In this document: positions 8,705 through 17,440 of the stretch, one piece after another | Layout of the letters: each line of letters opens with the position of its first letter | Numbering within the stretch: position 1 is the stretch's first letter | From: Pantoea cypripedii | GTDB lineage: Bacteria; Pseudomonadota; Gammaproteobacteria; Enterobacterales; Enterobacteriaceae | Length of the DNA stretch: 64,000 bases | Direction: 5' to 3' | Assembly: GCF_011395035.1 (NCBI RefSeq) | Contig: NZ_CP024768.1 | Span: 3,095,979 to 3,159,978, forward strand | The notes under the pieces: generated by a model | What the model saw: the letters and a program-made list of their open reading frames with translations, nothing else | Database searches by the model: none | Told to the model about the DNA's origin: nothing | Made by a program: the position numbers and the translations under genes

Positions 8705-9208
8705 ATGGGTTTGTTTTCTAAACTTTTTGGCGACAAAACAGAAAGCGCTTCCGGAACCATTGAAATCGTAGCGCCTCTGTCAGGCGAAATCGTGAATATT
8801 GAAGACGTACCAGATGTGGTATTCGCGGAGAAAATTGTCGGTGACGGTATCGCCATCAAACCTTCAGGCAACAAAATGGTTGCACCAGTTGATGGGACCA
8901 TCGGCAAAATTTTCGAAACCAATCACGCATTTTCAATCGAGTCTGACAACGGCATCGAGCTGTTTGTCCACTTCGGTATCGACACGGTTGAACTGAAAGG
9001 TGAAGGCTTCAAACGTATCGCTGAAGAAGGCCAGAAAGTGAAAAAAGGCGACGTGGTGATCGAATTTGATCTGCCGCTGCTGGAAGAGAAAGCAAAGTCC
9101 ACGCTGACGCCGGTTGTGATCTCTAATATGGATGAGATCAAAGACCTGATCAAACTCTCTGGTCCGGTAACCGTGGGTGAAACCCCGGTGATTCGTATCA
9201 AGAAATAA
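8705..9208 (+). CDS. crr: PTS glucose-specific IIA component (IIAGlc)
   Basis: Accepts phosphate from HPr and gives it to the glucose IIB domain; its unphosphorylated form inhibits other sugar permeases and its phosphorylated form stimulates adenylate cyclase. The 167 residues are two shorter than in E. coli, the difference lying in the variable N-terminal segment after MGLFSKLFGD. The two active-site histidines are H74 (ETNHAFSIES) and H89 (LFVHFGID). TAGGAGAAGATC upstream is a strong ribosome site. A terminator follows, closing the pts operon. Confidence 0.98.
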   Translation: MGLFSKLFGDKTESASGTIEIVAPLSGEIVNIEDVPDVVFAEKIVGDGIAIKPSGNKMVAPVDGTIGKIFETNHAFSIESDNGIELFVHFGIDTVELKGEGFKRIAEEGQKVKKGDVVIEFDLPLLEEKAKSTLTPVVISNMDEIKDLIKLSGPVTVGETPVIRIKK

Positions 9209-9225
9209 TTCGCAGTCTGGATAAT

Positions 9226-9253
9226 AAAACGGCACCCGATGGGTGCCGTTTTT
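9226..9253. terminator. crr terminator
   Basis: AAAACGGCACCC-GAT-GGGTGCCGTTTTT: a perfect hairpin with A4 before and T5 after. It lies between crr and the convergent sensor kinase gene and can act in both directions. Confidence 0.9.
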
Positions 9254-9266
9254 GTTTACGAGGAAC

Positions 9267-10643
9267 TTAATTCTGCTTCCAGCGTGGCAGCCTCAGCGTC
9301 AGTTCCAGGCCCCCTTCCGGGCGATTAACCGCCTGCACTTCACCGTGATGCGCCAGGATCACCTTACGAACGATGGACAGCCCCAGGCCATAACCTTTGC
9401 CCATCAGCGGTGAATTTACCCGCACGAAGGGATCAAAAATACTGGAAAGCTTCTCGTCATCGACACCCGGCCCCTGATCGCGTACACGAATCGCCAGCCA
9501 CTGGTTCTCCGCCTGCAAACGCACCTGAATATGCTGGCCGCGATGGGAGAAACGCAGCGCGTTACGCAGCACATTCTCCACCCCACGACGAATCAGCTCC
9601 GCATTACCGTGTACGGTGTAGTCGGCATTTTCATCAACCTGAAAATCAACCTTCACGCCCGGAATCTGTGCCTCATAGCGCACATCGGTCACCACCGCAT
9701 GCAGCAGGCCGGTGAGGTCGAAATACTGCTCCCCAGGCATACTTTCGTGCTCGGCACGCGACAAAGTCAGCAACTCGCCAATCATCTTATCGAGACGACG
9801 CGCTTCCTCATCGATACGGTTCAGGGAAGTTTCTACGCTTTCCGGCGTCTGGCGCGCCAGACCGGTTGCCAGTTGCAGACGCGCCAGCGGCGAACGCAAT
9901 TCATGGGAGATATCATGCAACAGCTCCTCACGCGCTTTCACCAGCGTATCCAGCCGTTCCACCATGGCGTCAAAATCCTGCGCCACGCTGGACAACTCAT
10001 CATGACGCTTACGCATCACCGGGTAGAGACGCACGCTCAAATCACCGCTACTCACGCGGGCAAAACCTTCACGCAGCTGACGCATCGGACGCGTCAGGTT
10101 CCACGCCAGCAGCAGGCTAAACAGCAGCCCCAGCGCACCCGCGAAGGTAAACATCGGCTCAGGAATATTCAGGATACGACGCGGGCCGCCCACGCCCATT
10201 GAACTATCCTCACGCAGGCCTTTCACATCGTAGCGTAGTTCGTACTCTTTGCCGTCAGACCCTTTGACCCAGCGTACAATCACATCCGGGAAAGGGCCGT
10301 GGAAGGGTTCATTAAACCCTTCCGGTGGCAAACCCTCGGGTGGCGTATTCTGATTGGTTACCGGTTTATTGTGCTGAATCACCGAAAAGAACTGCCGATC
10401 GTTCGGTTCCCAGTCAGCCATCATATCGTCGAGTGCACCTGGCCCACCGCGTTCCAGCACCGACACTGCCGACGCCATCTGCAAATTGACAATGCGCCGA
10501 ATCGCCACGATTTCAGGGGGTTCATGGCGATTACCGGAGAGAGAAAAACCGAGCCACAGCAGCTGGCTGATAATCACAAATACGATCCAGAAGCCCAGCA
10601 GGATCTTCCAGAACATCCGGCCACGATAGCTGTGCTGCTTCAT
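9267..10643 (-). CDS. CpxA-like membrane sensor histidine kinase
   Basis: A 458-residue two-component sensor. Residues 11-35 form the first membrane helix; a periplasmic region (about 36-160, with a Pro/Glu/Gly-rich stretch NTPPEGLPPEGFNEPF) follows; a second helix spans about 163-183. Then come a HAMP domain (TRPMRQLREGFARVSSGDLSVRL), the phospho-acceptor H247 in HDISHELRSPLARL, an N box (NVLRNALRFS) and ATP-lid glycine boxes (VRDQGPGVDD, GKGYGLGLSIV). The H box is of the CpxA type, but the periplasmic domain is not obviously that of CpxA, so I give no symbol. Its ATG overlaps the stop of the response regulator gene by four bases (ATGA), so both come from one transcript. Signal unknown. Confidence 0.9.
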   Translation of the reverse strand: MKQHSYRGRMFWKILLGFWIVFVIISQLLWLGFSLSGNRHEPPEIVAIRRIVNLQMASAVSVLERGGPGALDDMMADWEPNDRQFFSVIQHNKPVTNQNTPPEGLPPEGFNEPFHGPFPDVIVRWVKGSDGKEYELRYDVKGLREDSSMGVGGPRRILNIPEPMFTFAGALGLLFSLLLAWNLTRPMRQLREGFARVSSGDLSVRLYPVMRKRHDELSSVAQDFDAMVERLDTLVKAREELLHDISHELRSPLARLQLATGLARQTPESVETSLNRIDEEARRLDKMIGELLTLSRAEHESMPGEQYFDLTGLLHAVVTDVRYEAQIPGVKVDFQVDENADYTVHGNAELIRRGVENVLRNALRFSHRGQHIQVRLQAENQWLAIRVRDQGPGVDDEKLSSIFDPFVRVNSPLMGKGYGLGLSIVRKVILAHHGEVQAVNRPEGGLELTLRLPRWKQN

Positions 10644-11320
10644 CGAATGCGATAACCAATACTGCGCACGGTTTCAATGTTGACGTTGTCTGCGGTTAAC
10701 GCCGCCAGCTTTTGACGAATATTACTGATATGTACGTCGACGCTACGGTCATAGGCTTCACGCGGACGGCCCAGCCCTTTCTCCGACAGTTCATCTTTCG
10801 ATACCACACGATCCGGGGCACGCATCAGCAGGTCAAGCAGATTGAATTCTGAAGCGGTCAGGTCAAAGGCTTTGCCCTGCCACTCGGTGATACGGGTCGC
10901 CGGATTGAGGCTTAAATCGCCCCAGCGCAGCACTTCTTTTTTATCGGGCAACGGTGCCTGATCTTCAAAGCGACGCAGCACCGCGCGCAGGCGCGCCACC
11001 AGTTCACGCGGATAGCAGGGTTTCGGCACATAATCGTCCGCACCCATCTCCAGGCCAATCACGCGATCAATATTGTCGCCTTTGGCCGTCAGCATGATCA
11101 CCGGCAGGCGGCTGTTCTGCCGCACCTGGCGCAGCACATCAATTCCGCTCATATCCGGCAGCATGATATCGAGGATCATGGCGGTATAATTGCCTGAAAG
11201 CGCACCTTCAACTCCAGCACTTCCGGTTAAAACCAGTTGTGCATCAAAGCCTTCCGCAATCAGGTATTGGCTCAGCATAGTACCAAGCTCTAAATCGTCA
11301 TCAACAAGCAGAATTTTCAT
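10640..11320 (-). CDS. OmpR/CpxR-family response regulator
   Basis: A 226-residue DNA-binding regulator, partner of the adjacent sensor kinase. The receiver domain starts MKILLVDDDLELG; the phosphorylated residue is D51 in MILDIMLPD, with the conserved T (VIMLTAKG) and K (DDYVPKP) also present. The C-terminal half (about 130-226) is a winged helix: LTASEFNLLDLLMRAPDRVVSKDEL ... DVHISNIRQKL ... VRSIGYRIR. It resembles CpxR but the DNA-recognition segment differs and true cpxR normally lies elsewhere in enterobacteria, so this is probably a paralogue. Targets unknown. This pair is not found beside crr in E. coli. Confidence 0.9.
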   Translation of the reverse strand: MKILLVDDDLELGTMLSQYLIAEGFDAQLVLTGSAGVEGALSGNYTAMILDIMLPDMSGIDVLRQVRQNSRLPVIMLTAKGDNIDRVIGLEMGADDYVPKPCYPRELVARLRAVLRRFEDQAPLPDKKEVLRWGDLSLNPATRITEWQGKAFDLTASEFNLLDLLMRAPDRVVSKDELSEKGLGRPREAYDRSVDVHISNIRQKLAALTADNVNIETVRSIGYRIR

Positions 11321-11410
11321 CTTTATCTCTCGTACAAAATTGCCGCTATTTTGTCCTGAGTTCGTCCCGAACGCAGCCGGTTTTACTCGATCCTTACAAG
11401 GTGACTCTGT

Positions 11411-11475
11411 CGCAGCGTGATTTATCGCGCGAATTTATCTCGCAGAAAAACAGCGCGATAAATCGCGCCGTGACG
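11411..11475. repeat. Palindromic GCGATAAATCGC repeat, locus 1 (inverted pair)
   Basis: Two copies in opposite orientation: TGATTTATCGCGC (11418-11430) and AGCGCGATAAATCGCGCCG (11452-11470). The pair can fold into one long hairpin as well as two small ones. It lies in the 175-base gap between the response regulator gene and the end of cysM. Same family as the elements near 36640, 41066, 50365, 54571, 58385 and 63640. Confidence 0.8.
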
Positions 11476-11495
11476 AAGTCGTACCAGAAGAGAGT

Positions 11496-12377
11496 TTAGT
11501 GGAAAACACCGGTGGAGAGATAACGGTCGCCGCGATCGCAAATAATCGCCACCACCACGCTACCCGGCTGAGCCGCCGCAACGCGCAATGCCCCGGCTAC
11601 CGCACCGCCAGAACTGACACCACAGAAAATACCTTCACGCCGTGCAAGTAGCCGCATGGTCTCTTCCGCTTCCTGCTGGGTCATATCCATCACTTCGTCT
11701 ACCAGCTCCGGGCGAAAAATGCCGGGCAAATAGGCACTCGACCAGCGACGAATACCGGGAATGCTGCTGCCTTCCTGCGGTTGCAAACCAATAATCTTCA
11801 CCGTCGGCGCAGACTCGCGCAGGTAGCGTCCCACACCGGTAATGGTGCCGGTCGTTCCCATGCTGGAGACGAAATGCGTCATGCGTTGCTGGCTCTGCTG
11901 CCAGATTTCCGGGCCGGTGGTCAGATAGTGGCCGAGCGGATTATCGGGGTTATTGAACTGATCCAGCACCCTGCCCTCACCGCGCGCCGCCATCTCCTGC
12001 GCCAAATCCCGCGCCCCTTCCATACCCTGTTCGCGCGTGACCAGCACCAGTTCCGCACCATAGGCACGCATCGCGTCCTGGCGCTCCTGGCTCATATTCT
12101 CCGGCATCAGCAGGCGCAGACGATAGCCTTTCATTGCCGCAATCATCGCCAGCGCGATACCGGTGTTGCCGCTGGTGGCTTCAATCAGCGTATCGCCTGG
12201 TTTTATCTCACCGCGCAGTTCCGCCTGATGAATCATCGACCAGGCCGCCCGATCCTTGACCGAACCCGCAGGATTATTACCTTCCAGTTTTAGCCAGATC
12301 TCGCTGCCGTTGTCAGGCGTCAGGCGCTGCAACTTAATCAGCGGCGTATTACCGATGGTATTTTCCAGTGTGGTCAC
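11496..12377 (-). CDS. cysM: O-acetylserine sulfhydrylase B (thiosulfate-using cysteine synthase)
   Basis: Makes cysteine from O-acetylserine and sulfide, and by family also S-sulfocysteine from thiosulfate. K41 in AGSVKDRAAW binds pyridoxal phosphate; EATSGNTGIALAMIA is the substrate loop and SSMGTTGTITGVG the cofactor phosphate loop. The length of 293 is about ten residues shorter than E. coli CysM; the shortfall is at the C-terminus, which ends after GDRYLSTGVFH, so the core is intact. It is the last gene of the cysPTWAM cluster, 72 bases after cysA, from which it is separated by a GC-rich hairpin. Confidence 0.95.
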   Translation of the reverse strand: MTTLENTIGNTPLIKLQRLTPDNGSEIWLKLEGNNPAGSVKDRAAWSMIHQAELRGEIKPGDTLIEATSGNTGIALAMIAAMKGYRLRLLMPENMSQERQDAMRAYGAELVLVTREQGMEGARDLAQEMAARGEGRVLDQFNNPDNPLGHYLTTGPEIWQQSQQRMTHFVSSMGTTGTITGVGRYLRESAPTVKIIGLQPQEGSSIPGIRRWSSAYLPGIFRPELVDEVMDMTQQEAEETMRLLARREGIFCGVSSGGAVAGALRVAAAQPGSVVVAIICDRGDRYLSTGVFH

Positions 12378-12410
12378 GGTCAGATTCCCGGAGAAAGAGG
12401 GGCAAAGAAA

Positions 12411-12433
12411 TCGGGCGGGAAAGTCCCGCCCGA
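12411..12433 (-). terminator. Hairpin between cysA and cysM
   Basis: TCGGGCGGGA ... TCCCGCCCGA forms a stable stem with a three-base loop. On the minus strand it is followed only by ATTTCTTT, a poor T tract, so it may attenuate or stabilise the cysPTWA message rather than end it fully. Confidence 0.55.
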
Positions 12434-12449
12434 AGGAGTGTCAAAAATA

Positions 12450-13538
12450 TCAGGCGCTCTCGGCAAAGGCAACCGCGCGTAGCGGTGTGGTGCCCTGGTA
12501 AAGCCGGGCCTGTTGCAGGCCGACAAACAAACGCTCGCCGCGAATCGGGGCGCTTTGCTCTCCATCAAACACCAGCGTAAAGGGTTCGCTCTGCCAGCCA
12601 GCCGGTTGTACCACCAGCTGCCAGAAATGTCCGCGTGGGCTAACTTCCAGCACCTGCACAGGCAGCGGCGTTTCCAGGCTGCTCTGGCGCGATACATCAA
12701 TCTCCCACGGACGCAGGAACAGATCGACCGGACCCTGGTGCGCCGGAGTATAGCCCAGCGGCCAGCGATGGGCAGCAACATGGAATTGCGAGCCATGCAC
12801 TTCACCATCAAAGCGGTTAACTTCGCCGAGGAACTCCAGCACGAAGCGGGTGGCCGGATCGCGCCATACTTCATCGGGTGTGCCGACCTGCTCAATATTG
12901 CCCTGGCTCATCACCACCACGCTGTCGGCGACTTCCATCGCTTCTTCCTGATCGTGGGTCACGAACACGCTGGTGAATTTCAGTTCTTCATGCAGCTGAC
13001 GCAGCCAGCGACGCAGCTCTTTACGCACCTGGGCATCGAGCGCACCGAAGGGTTCATCCAGCAATAAAATTTGCGGTTCTACGGCCAGCGCACGCGCCAG
13101 TGCGACGCGCTGTTTCTGACCGCCCGACAGCTGTGCCGGGAAACGGCTGGCGAGATGACTCAACTGCACCATCTCCAGCAGACGGGTCACGCGCTGTTTG
13201 ATTTCCGCGCTGGAGGGACGCTCGCGGCGCGGCAGCACCGTCAGACCAAACGCGATGTTGTCAAACACCGTCATATGGCGAAACAGCGCGTAATGCTGAA
13301 AGACAAACCCCACCTGGCGATCGCGCGCGTGCAGGCGGCTGACGTCTTTACCGTGGAACTGGATTTGACCGCTGTTCTGATGTTCCAGACCGGCGATGAT
13401 ACGCAGCAGCGTGGTTTTACCCGAACCGGATGGACCCAGCAGCGCCACCATCTGGCCGGAAGGAATATCCAGAGAGATATCGTTCAACACCGGCGTGCGG
13501 CCAAACGATTTGTTAATTTGTTTAATCTCAATGCTCAT
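12450..13538 (-). CDS. cysA: Sulfate/thiosulfate ABC transporter ATPase CysA
   Basis: Energises sulfate and thiosulfate uptake through CysT-CysW. The 362-residue protein has Walker A (GPSGSGKTT, near residue 35), ABC signature (LSGGQKQRVALARAL), Walker B (ILLLDEPFGALD) and the switch histidine (FVTHDQEEAME). The C-terminal ~120 residues form the TOBE-type regulatory domain found in CysA/MalK proteins. Its start overlaps the cysW stop by 11 bases, indicating translational coupling. Length matches E. coli CysA (365). Confidence 0.97.
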   Translation of the reverse strand: MSIEIKQINKSFGRTPVLNDISLDIPSGQMVALLGPSGSGKTTLLRIIAGLEHQNSGQIQFHGKDVSRLHARDRQVGFVFQHYALFRHMTVFDNIAFGLTVLPRRERPSSAEIKQRVTRLLEMVQLSHLASRFPAQLSGGQKQRVALARALAVEPQILLLDEPFGALDAQVRKELRRWLRQLHEELKFTSVFVTHDQEEAMEVADSVVVMSQGNIEQVGTPDEVWRDPATRFVLEFLGEVNRFDGEVHGSQFHVAAHRWPLGYTPAHQGPVDLFLRPWEIDVSRQSSLETPLPVQVLEVSPRGHFWQLVVQPAGWQSEPFTLVFDGEQSAPIRGERLFVGLQQARLYQGTTPLRAVAFAESA

Positions 13539-14400
13539 GATTTTCCTCCTGTTGGCGTTTCCGCTGATGCTCTAAACGCCACTGCACCACGCTTTTCAGA
13601 AACAGTGTCACTATCGCCATCAGGGTCAGCAGCGCGGCGGCAGTAAATGCGCCAACGGTGTTGTAGTCCTGATGCAGTAATTCAACCTGAAGCGGCAAAG
13701 TATAGGTTTCGCCGCGAATCGATCCCGATACCACCGAGACCGCACCAAATTCGCCGATGGTACGGGCATTGGTCAGTACCACGCCGTACAACAACGCCCA
13801 GCGGATATTCGGCAGCGTGACGCGGCGGAACATCTGCCAGCCGGATGCGCCAAGCAGCACCGCGGCCTCATCTTCGTTACTGCCCTGGCTGAGCATCACC
13901 GGCACCAGTTCGCGCACCACAAACGGACAGGTAACGAAAATGGTCGCCAGCACCATGCCGGGCCAGGCAAACATAATCTGGATATTGTGTGCGTCCAGCC
14001 AGCCACCTGCCGGGCCGTTGATCCCCCAGAACAGCAGGTACATCAAACCCGCAACCACCGGGGACACCGCAAAAGGAATATCGAACAACGTCAGCAACAG
14101 CTGGCGACCTGGGAAGTTAAAACGCGTCACCAGCCACGCCAGCAGCGTACCGAACACCAGGTTAACCGGTACGGTGATCAACGCCACCATCACCGTCAGC
14201 CAGATGGCATGCAGCATATCGCCATCTTTCAGGTTGCCGAGGGCGGTGCCCAGGCCCTGATTAAGCGCTTCCCAGAAGATGGAGATCATCGGCACCACCA
14301 GCAACATGATGGAAACCAGCGCGCCAATGCCGATCAGCAGCCATTTGCCCCAGTTAATCGGCGAGCGATCAACCCGATTGATTTGCGAAATCTCTGCCAT
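13528..14400 (-). CDS. cysW: Sulfate/thiosulfate ABC transporter permease CysW
   Basis: One of the two inner-membrane permease subunits. Six hydrophobic segments are visible, with the permease-ATPase coupling motif in the stretch EAAVLLGASGWQMFRRVTLPNI. Two ATG codons stand in tandem; the second (14400) is chosen because AGGAGG ends six bases before it and the product then starts MAEISQ like other CysW proteins. The ribosome site lies inside the end of cysT. Length 290. Confidence 0.97.
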   Translation of the reverse strand: MAEISQINRVDRSPINWGKWLLIGIGALVSIMLLVVPMISIFWEALNQGLGTALGNLKDGDMLHAIWLTVMVALITVPVNLVFGTLLAWLVTRFNFPGRQLLLTLFDIPFAVSPVVAGLMYLLFWGINGPAGGWLDAHNIQIMFAWPGMVLATIFVTCPFVVRELVPVMLSQGSNEDEAAVLLGASGWQMFRRVTLPNIRWALLYGVVLTNARTIGEFGAVSVVSGSIRGETYTLPLQVELLHQDYNTVGAFTAAALLTLMAIVTLFLKSVVQWRLEHQRKRQQEENHEH

Positions 14401-15233
14401 CATTGGCCTCCTAAACGACGGCCAAAGCGGCTTTGCAGGGTGTTGATGGCGAACAGCAGCAGCAACGAGGCGGCAAGGATCACCGAGGCGATGGCGCTGG
14501 CTGCCGGATAATCAAACTCCTGCAAACGCACAAAAATCATCAGCGAGGTCACTTCAGTTTTCCACGCAATATTACCGGCGATAAAGATCACCGCGCCAAA
14601 CTCACCGAGACTGCGGGTAAACGACAGCGCCGTACCCGCCAGCAAAGCCGGAGCCACTTCCGGCAACACCACGCGGCGGAAGCTCTGCCACGGTGTCGCC
14701 CCGAGGGTTTCGGCGGCTTCTTCGTATTCCGGCCCTAACTCTTCCAGCACCGGTTGCACAGTACGCACCACAAACGGAATGCTGGTAAAGGCCATCGCCA
14801 CCGCAATGCCGAGCCAGGTGTAAGAAACCTTGATATCGAACTGCGCCAGCCATTGACCGTACCAGCCATTAACCGAGAACAACCCCGCCAGCGTCAGACC
14901 GGCTACTGCCGTTGGCAGTGCAAAGGGTAAATCCATCAGGCCATCAAGCAGGGTACGCCCCGGAAAGCGATAACGGGTCAGGATCCACGCCATCAGCATG
15001 CCAAACACCGCATTGAACAGGGATGCCACCCCGGCAGACAACAGCGTCACTTTATACGCCGCCACCAGCTGCGGATTGGTGATCACTTCCCAGTACTGCG
15101 CCAGCGTCATTTTTGACAGCTGCATCAGTAACGCGCTAATCGGCAGCAGCAGAATCAGGCAGGTAAACAGCAGGCTGGTGCCGAGGCTGATACCAAATCC
15201 GGGCAGCACCCGCTTTTGCGTTGAGGCAAACAT
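14400..15233 (-). CDS. cysU: Sulfate/thiosulfate ABC transporter permease CysT (CysU)
   Basis: The second permease subunit, 277 residues as in E. coli. It has about six membrane helices (for example FGISLGTSLLFTCLILLLP at the N-terminus) and the coupling loop EEAAETLGATPWQSFRRVVLP. Its start codon overlaps the cysP stop by one base (TAATG), and its stop overlaps the start of cysW, so cysP-cysT-cysW-cysA are coupled. Confidence 0.97.
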   Translation of the reverse strand: MFASTQKRVLPGFGISLGTSLLFTCLILLLPISALLMQLSKMTLAQYWEVITNPQLVAAYKVTLLSAGVASLFNAVFGMLMAWILTRYRFPGRTLLDGLMDLPFALPTAVAGLTLAGLFSVNGWYGQWLAQFDIKVSYTWLGIAVAMAFTSIPFVVRTVQPVLEELGPEYEEAAETLGATPWQSFRRVVLPEVAPALLAGTALSFTRSLGEFGAVIFIAGNIAWKTEVTSLMIFVRLQEFDYPAASAIASVILAASLLLLFAINTLQSRFGRRLGGQ

Positions 15234-16249
15234 TAACCGCGCCCCGCTGCCAGCAATTTGTCCAGCTCAGCGCCACTGGCAAAATGGGTTTTCATCACGT
15301 TATCCCAGCCACCAAATGCCTCACCGACATTGAACAGGTGGGTCTGCGGGAAGCGGTCCTGCTGTGCTGCCATCAGCTGCGGGTTGTTCACGCGATAGTA
15401 AAAACTGGTGATGATTTTCTGTGCTTCCGGTGTGTAGAGATAATTCAGGTAGGCTTTCGCCGCGTCCGTGGTGCCATTGTGCTCAACGTTTTTATCCACC
15501 CAGGCCACCGGGAATTCGGCGAGGATGTTGGTCTTCGGCACAATCACTTCGTAGCCATCTTTGGCGTACTGGTTACGGATGTTATTCACTTCTGACTCAA
15601 AGCTAATCAGCACATCACCCAGGCCGCGCTCAGCGAAGGTGGTGGTGGCACCACGGCCACCGGTATCAAATACTTCGACGTTTTTCAGGAATTGCGTCAT
15701 AAAGGCTTCGGTTTTGGCCTGGTCTTTACCATCGGCCTGATCCGCCGCGCCCCACGCAGCCAGATAGGTGTAGCGGCCATTGCCGGAGGTTTTTGGATTC
15801 GGGAAAATCAGTTTTACGTCATTCCGTGCCAGATCGGCCCAGTCGTGAATATTCTTCGGGTTACCCTTACGTACCAGAAACGCCATGGTGGAGTAAAACG
15901 GAGAGCTGTTATTCGGCAGGCGAGTCTGCCAGTCGGCCGGGATCAGCTGGCCTTTGTCGTGCAGCACCTGCACATCCGTTACCTGGTTATAGGTCACCAC
16001 ATCGGCACGTAACCCCTGGAGGATCGCCAGCGCCTGTTTTGATGACCCGGCATGCGATTGTTTAATCGTCAGCTTGTCACCCGGATGGCTGGCATCCCAC
16101 TGCTGTTCAAAAGGCGCATTCAGGGCGACAAACAGTTCACGCGAGACGTCATACGAGCTGTTGAGCAACTCTGTCGCCTGCACAGCCCCCGCCATCGCCA
16201 GCGAAAGCGCGATACCGCCAACCAACTTGTTAAAAACGGGAAGTGTCAT
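15233..16249 (-). CDS. cysP: Thiosulfate/sulfate-binding periplasmic protein CysP
   Basis: Captures thiosulfate or sulfate in the periplasm and delivers it to CysTWA. The 338-residue precursor has a signal peptide (LVGGIALSLAMAGAVQA, cleavage expected before TELLNSSYD). Conserved stretches include SYDVSRELF, SHAGSSKQALAILQGLRADVVTYNQ and FPNPKTSGNGRYTYLAAWGAA, matching the prokaryotic sulfate-binding protein family. I favour CysP over Sbp because it heads the cysPTWAM operon. A ribosome site (CCAGGTGCAGC) precedes the ATG. Confidence 0.96.
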   Translation of the reverse strand: MTLPVFNKLVGGIALSLAMAGAVQATELLNSSYDVSRELFVALNAPFEQQWDASHPGDKLTIKQSHAGSSKQALAILQGLRADVVTYNQVTDVQVLHDKGQLIPADWQTRLPNNSSPFYSTMAFLVRKGNPKNIHDWADLARNDVKLIFPNPKTSGNGRYTYLAAWGAADQADGKDQAKTEAFMTQFLKNVEVFDTGGRGATTTFAERGLGDVLISFESEVNNIRNQYAKDGYEVIVPKTNILAEFPVAWVDKNVEHNGTTDAAKAYLNYLYTPEAQKIITSFYYRVNNPQLMAAQQDRFPQTHLFNVGEAFGGWDNVMKTHFASGAELDKLLAAGRG

Positions 16250-16375
16250 GCTGCACCTGGAAATGTGGAGTTACGGCTGATGCCATTAGATGTTGTCAGT
16301 GTATTTATAACTCAGCGCAAACCAGTAACGGTTTTATATATCGTTTGCTGATTTCAAAGTCTAAAAAGGCATAAG
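16250..16375 (-). promoter_or_regulatory. cysP promoter region (probable CysB target)
   Basis: The region upstream of cysP is markedly more AT-rich than its surroundings. Read on the minus strand it holds TTTGCGCTGAGTTATAAATAC, where TATAAA is a plausible -10, and, further upstream, ACGATATATAAAACC. By homology CysB with N-acetylserine activates this promoter. The exact CysB site cannot be fixed by eye. Confidence 0.45.
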
Positions 16376-16413
16376 ACCACGGGGAAGTTTATGCATCTGG
16401 CGGGATAACCAAC

Positions 16414-16433
16414 GGACGGCACCGGGGCCGTCC
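16414..16433 (-). terminator. Possible yfeX terminator hairpin
   Basis: GGACGGC-ACCGG-GGCCGTCC can form an eight-base stem just after the yfeX stop codon on the minus strand. The following T tract is weak. Confidence 0.4.
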
Positions 16434-16442
16434 GGGCGGGAA

Positions 16443-17339
16443 TTACAGCGCCTGCAACGCGTCAAGCGACGGCGCAAAAAAGTAGCTGCCGGTAACCGGC
16501 TTAGTAAAGCGCAGCATGGCGTCCATCTTACCGTCACGCTCGCCAAACATGCTTAACAGCTGCTGTTCGATATTATGCAGGCGATTGCAGTAGGCAATAA
16601 AAAACAGGCCGTGGGTGCCGCTGGCGGTGCCATAAGGCAAGCTCTGACGCAAAATCTTCAGCCCTTTACCCTCTTCTTTCAAATCGACACGGCTGAGATG
16701 CGAGGTAGCCGGACGATCATCGCCGGGAATCTCTTCATTCTCTACCTTAGTGCGCCCCATCACCGCTTCCTGCTTGTCAACCGCCATGCGGTTCCACAGC
16801 TTGAGGTTATGCTCCCAGCGCTGGGTAAAGACATAGCTACCACCCGCATCCGGACCCGCGGCAATAATCGCCACCTGCTCGCGCTGTTCGCCTTGCGGGT
16901 TCTCGGTGCCATCAACGAAACCGGAGAGATCACGCTCTTCCACCCAGCGAAAACCGTGGGTTTCTTCTTCGATATCGACAGCATCCGCAAACGCCACCAG
17001 CGCGGCCTGCGCCAGGGAGAAGTTCACATCGTGACGGAGCGACTGGATATGGATCAGCAAATCACGCTGCGTGGCAGGCGCAATGCCTTTGCCCAACGCA
17101 CTAAAGGCTTTCAGTTCTGGCGCCGCATCAGCGCCCTGCAAATCACGCCACAACGTATCACCAAAGGCGATTACCGCGCCCAGTCCGGCATCGGCGAATT
17201 TGTGTTGCAGTGCATCGAGGTGTTGCAGAAAGGTTTTGCTGCCCAGGCGCAGCGCATCGAGATTGCCCGTGACGCGGGCTTCCAGCCAAATGGCGAAACG
17301 GCGGTGTTCCAGCAGAATCCCGCTCTGAAATTGAGACAT
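16443..17339 (-). CDS. yfeX: Dye-decolorizing-type haem peroxidase YfeX
   Basis: A cytoplasmic DyP-type peroxidase; in E. coli it has been described both as a porphyrinogen-oxidising peroxidase and as a possible deferrochelatase. The 298-residue sequence contains the family motif GFVDGTENP with its catalytic aspartate, the proximal haem histidine in TSHLSRVDL, and the conserved arginine in LRQSLPYG. The start at 17339 gives MSQFQSGILLEHRR with GGAGAG upstream; an earlier in-frame ATG is not conserved. No signal peptide is seen. Confidence 0.95.
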   Translation of the reverse strand: MSQFQSGILLEHRRFAIWLEARVTGNLDALRLGSKTFLQHLDALQHKFADAGLGAVIAFGDTLWRDLQGADAAPELKAFSALGKGIAPATQRDLLIHIQSLRHDVNFSLAQAALVAFADAVDIEEETHGFRWVEERDLSGFVDGTENPQGEQREQVAIIAAGPDAGGSYVFTQRWEHNLKLWNRMAVDKQEAVMGRTKVENEEIPGDDRPATSHLSRVDLKEEGKGLKILRQSLPYGTASGTHGLFFIAYCNRLHNIEQQLLSMFGERDGKMDAMLRFTKPVTGSYFFAPSLDALQAL

Positions 17340-17440
17340 CGACATGCTCTCCGGCAATGGGGGTTAAACGGCGTTTTTTTCGTCCGTATCATACCGGAAA
17401 GTGGCGGCGATAGCCCGTATCACCGCACTTTTTTGAGGGA

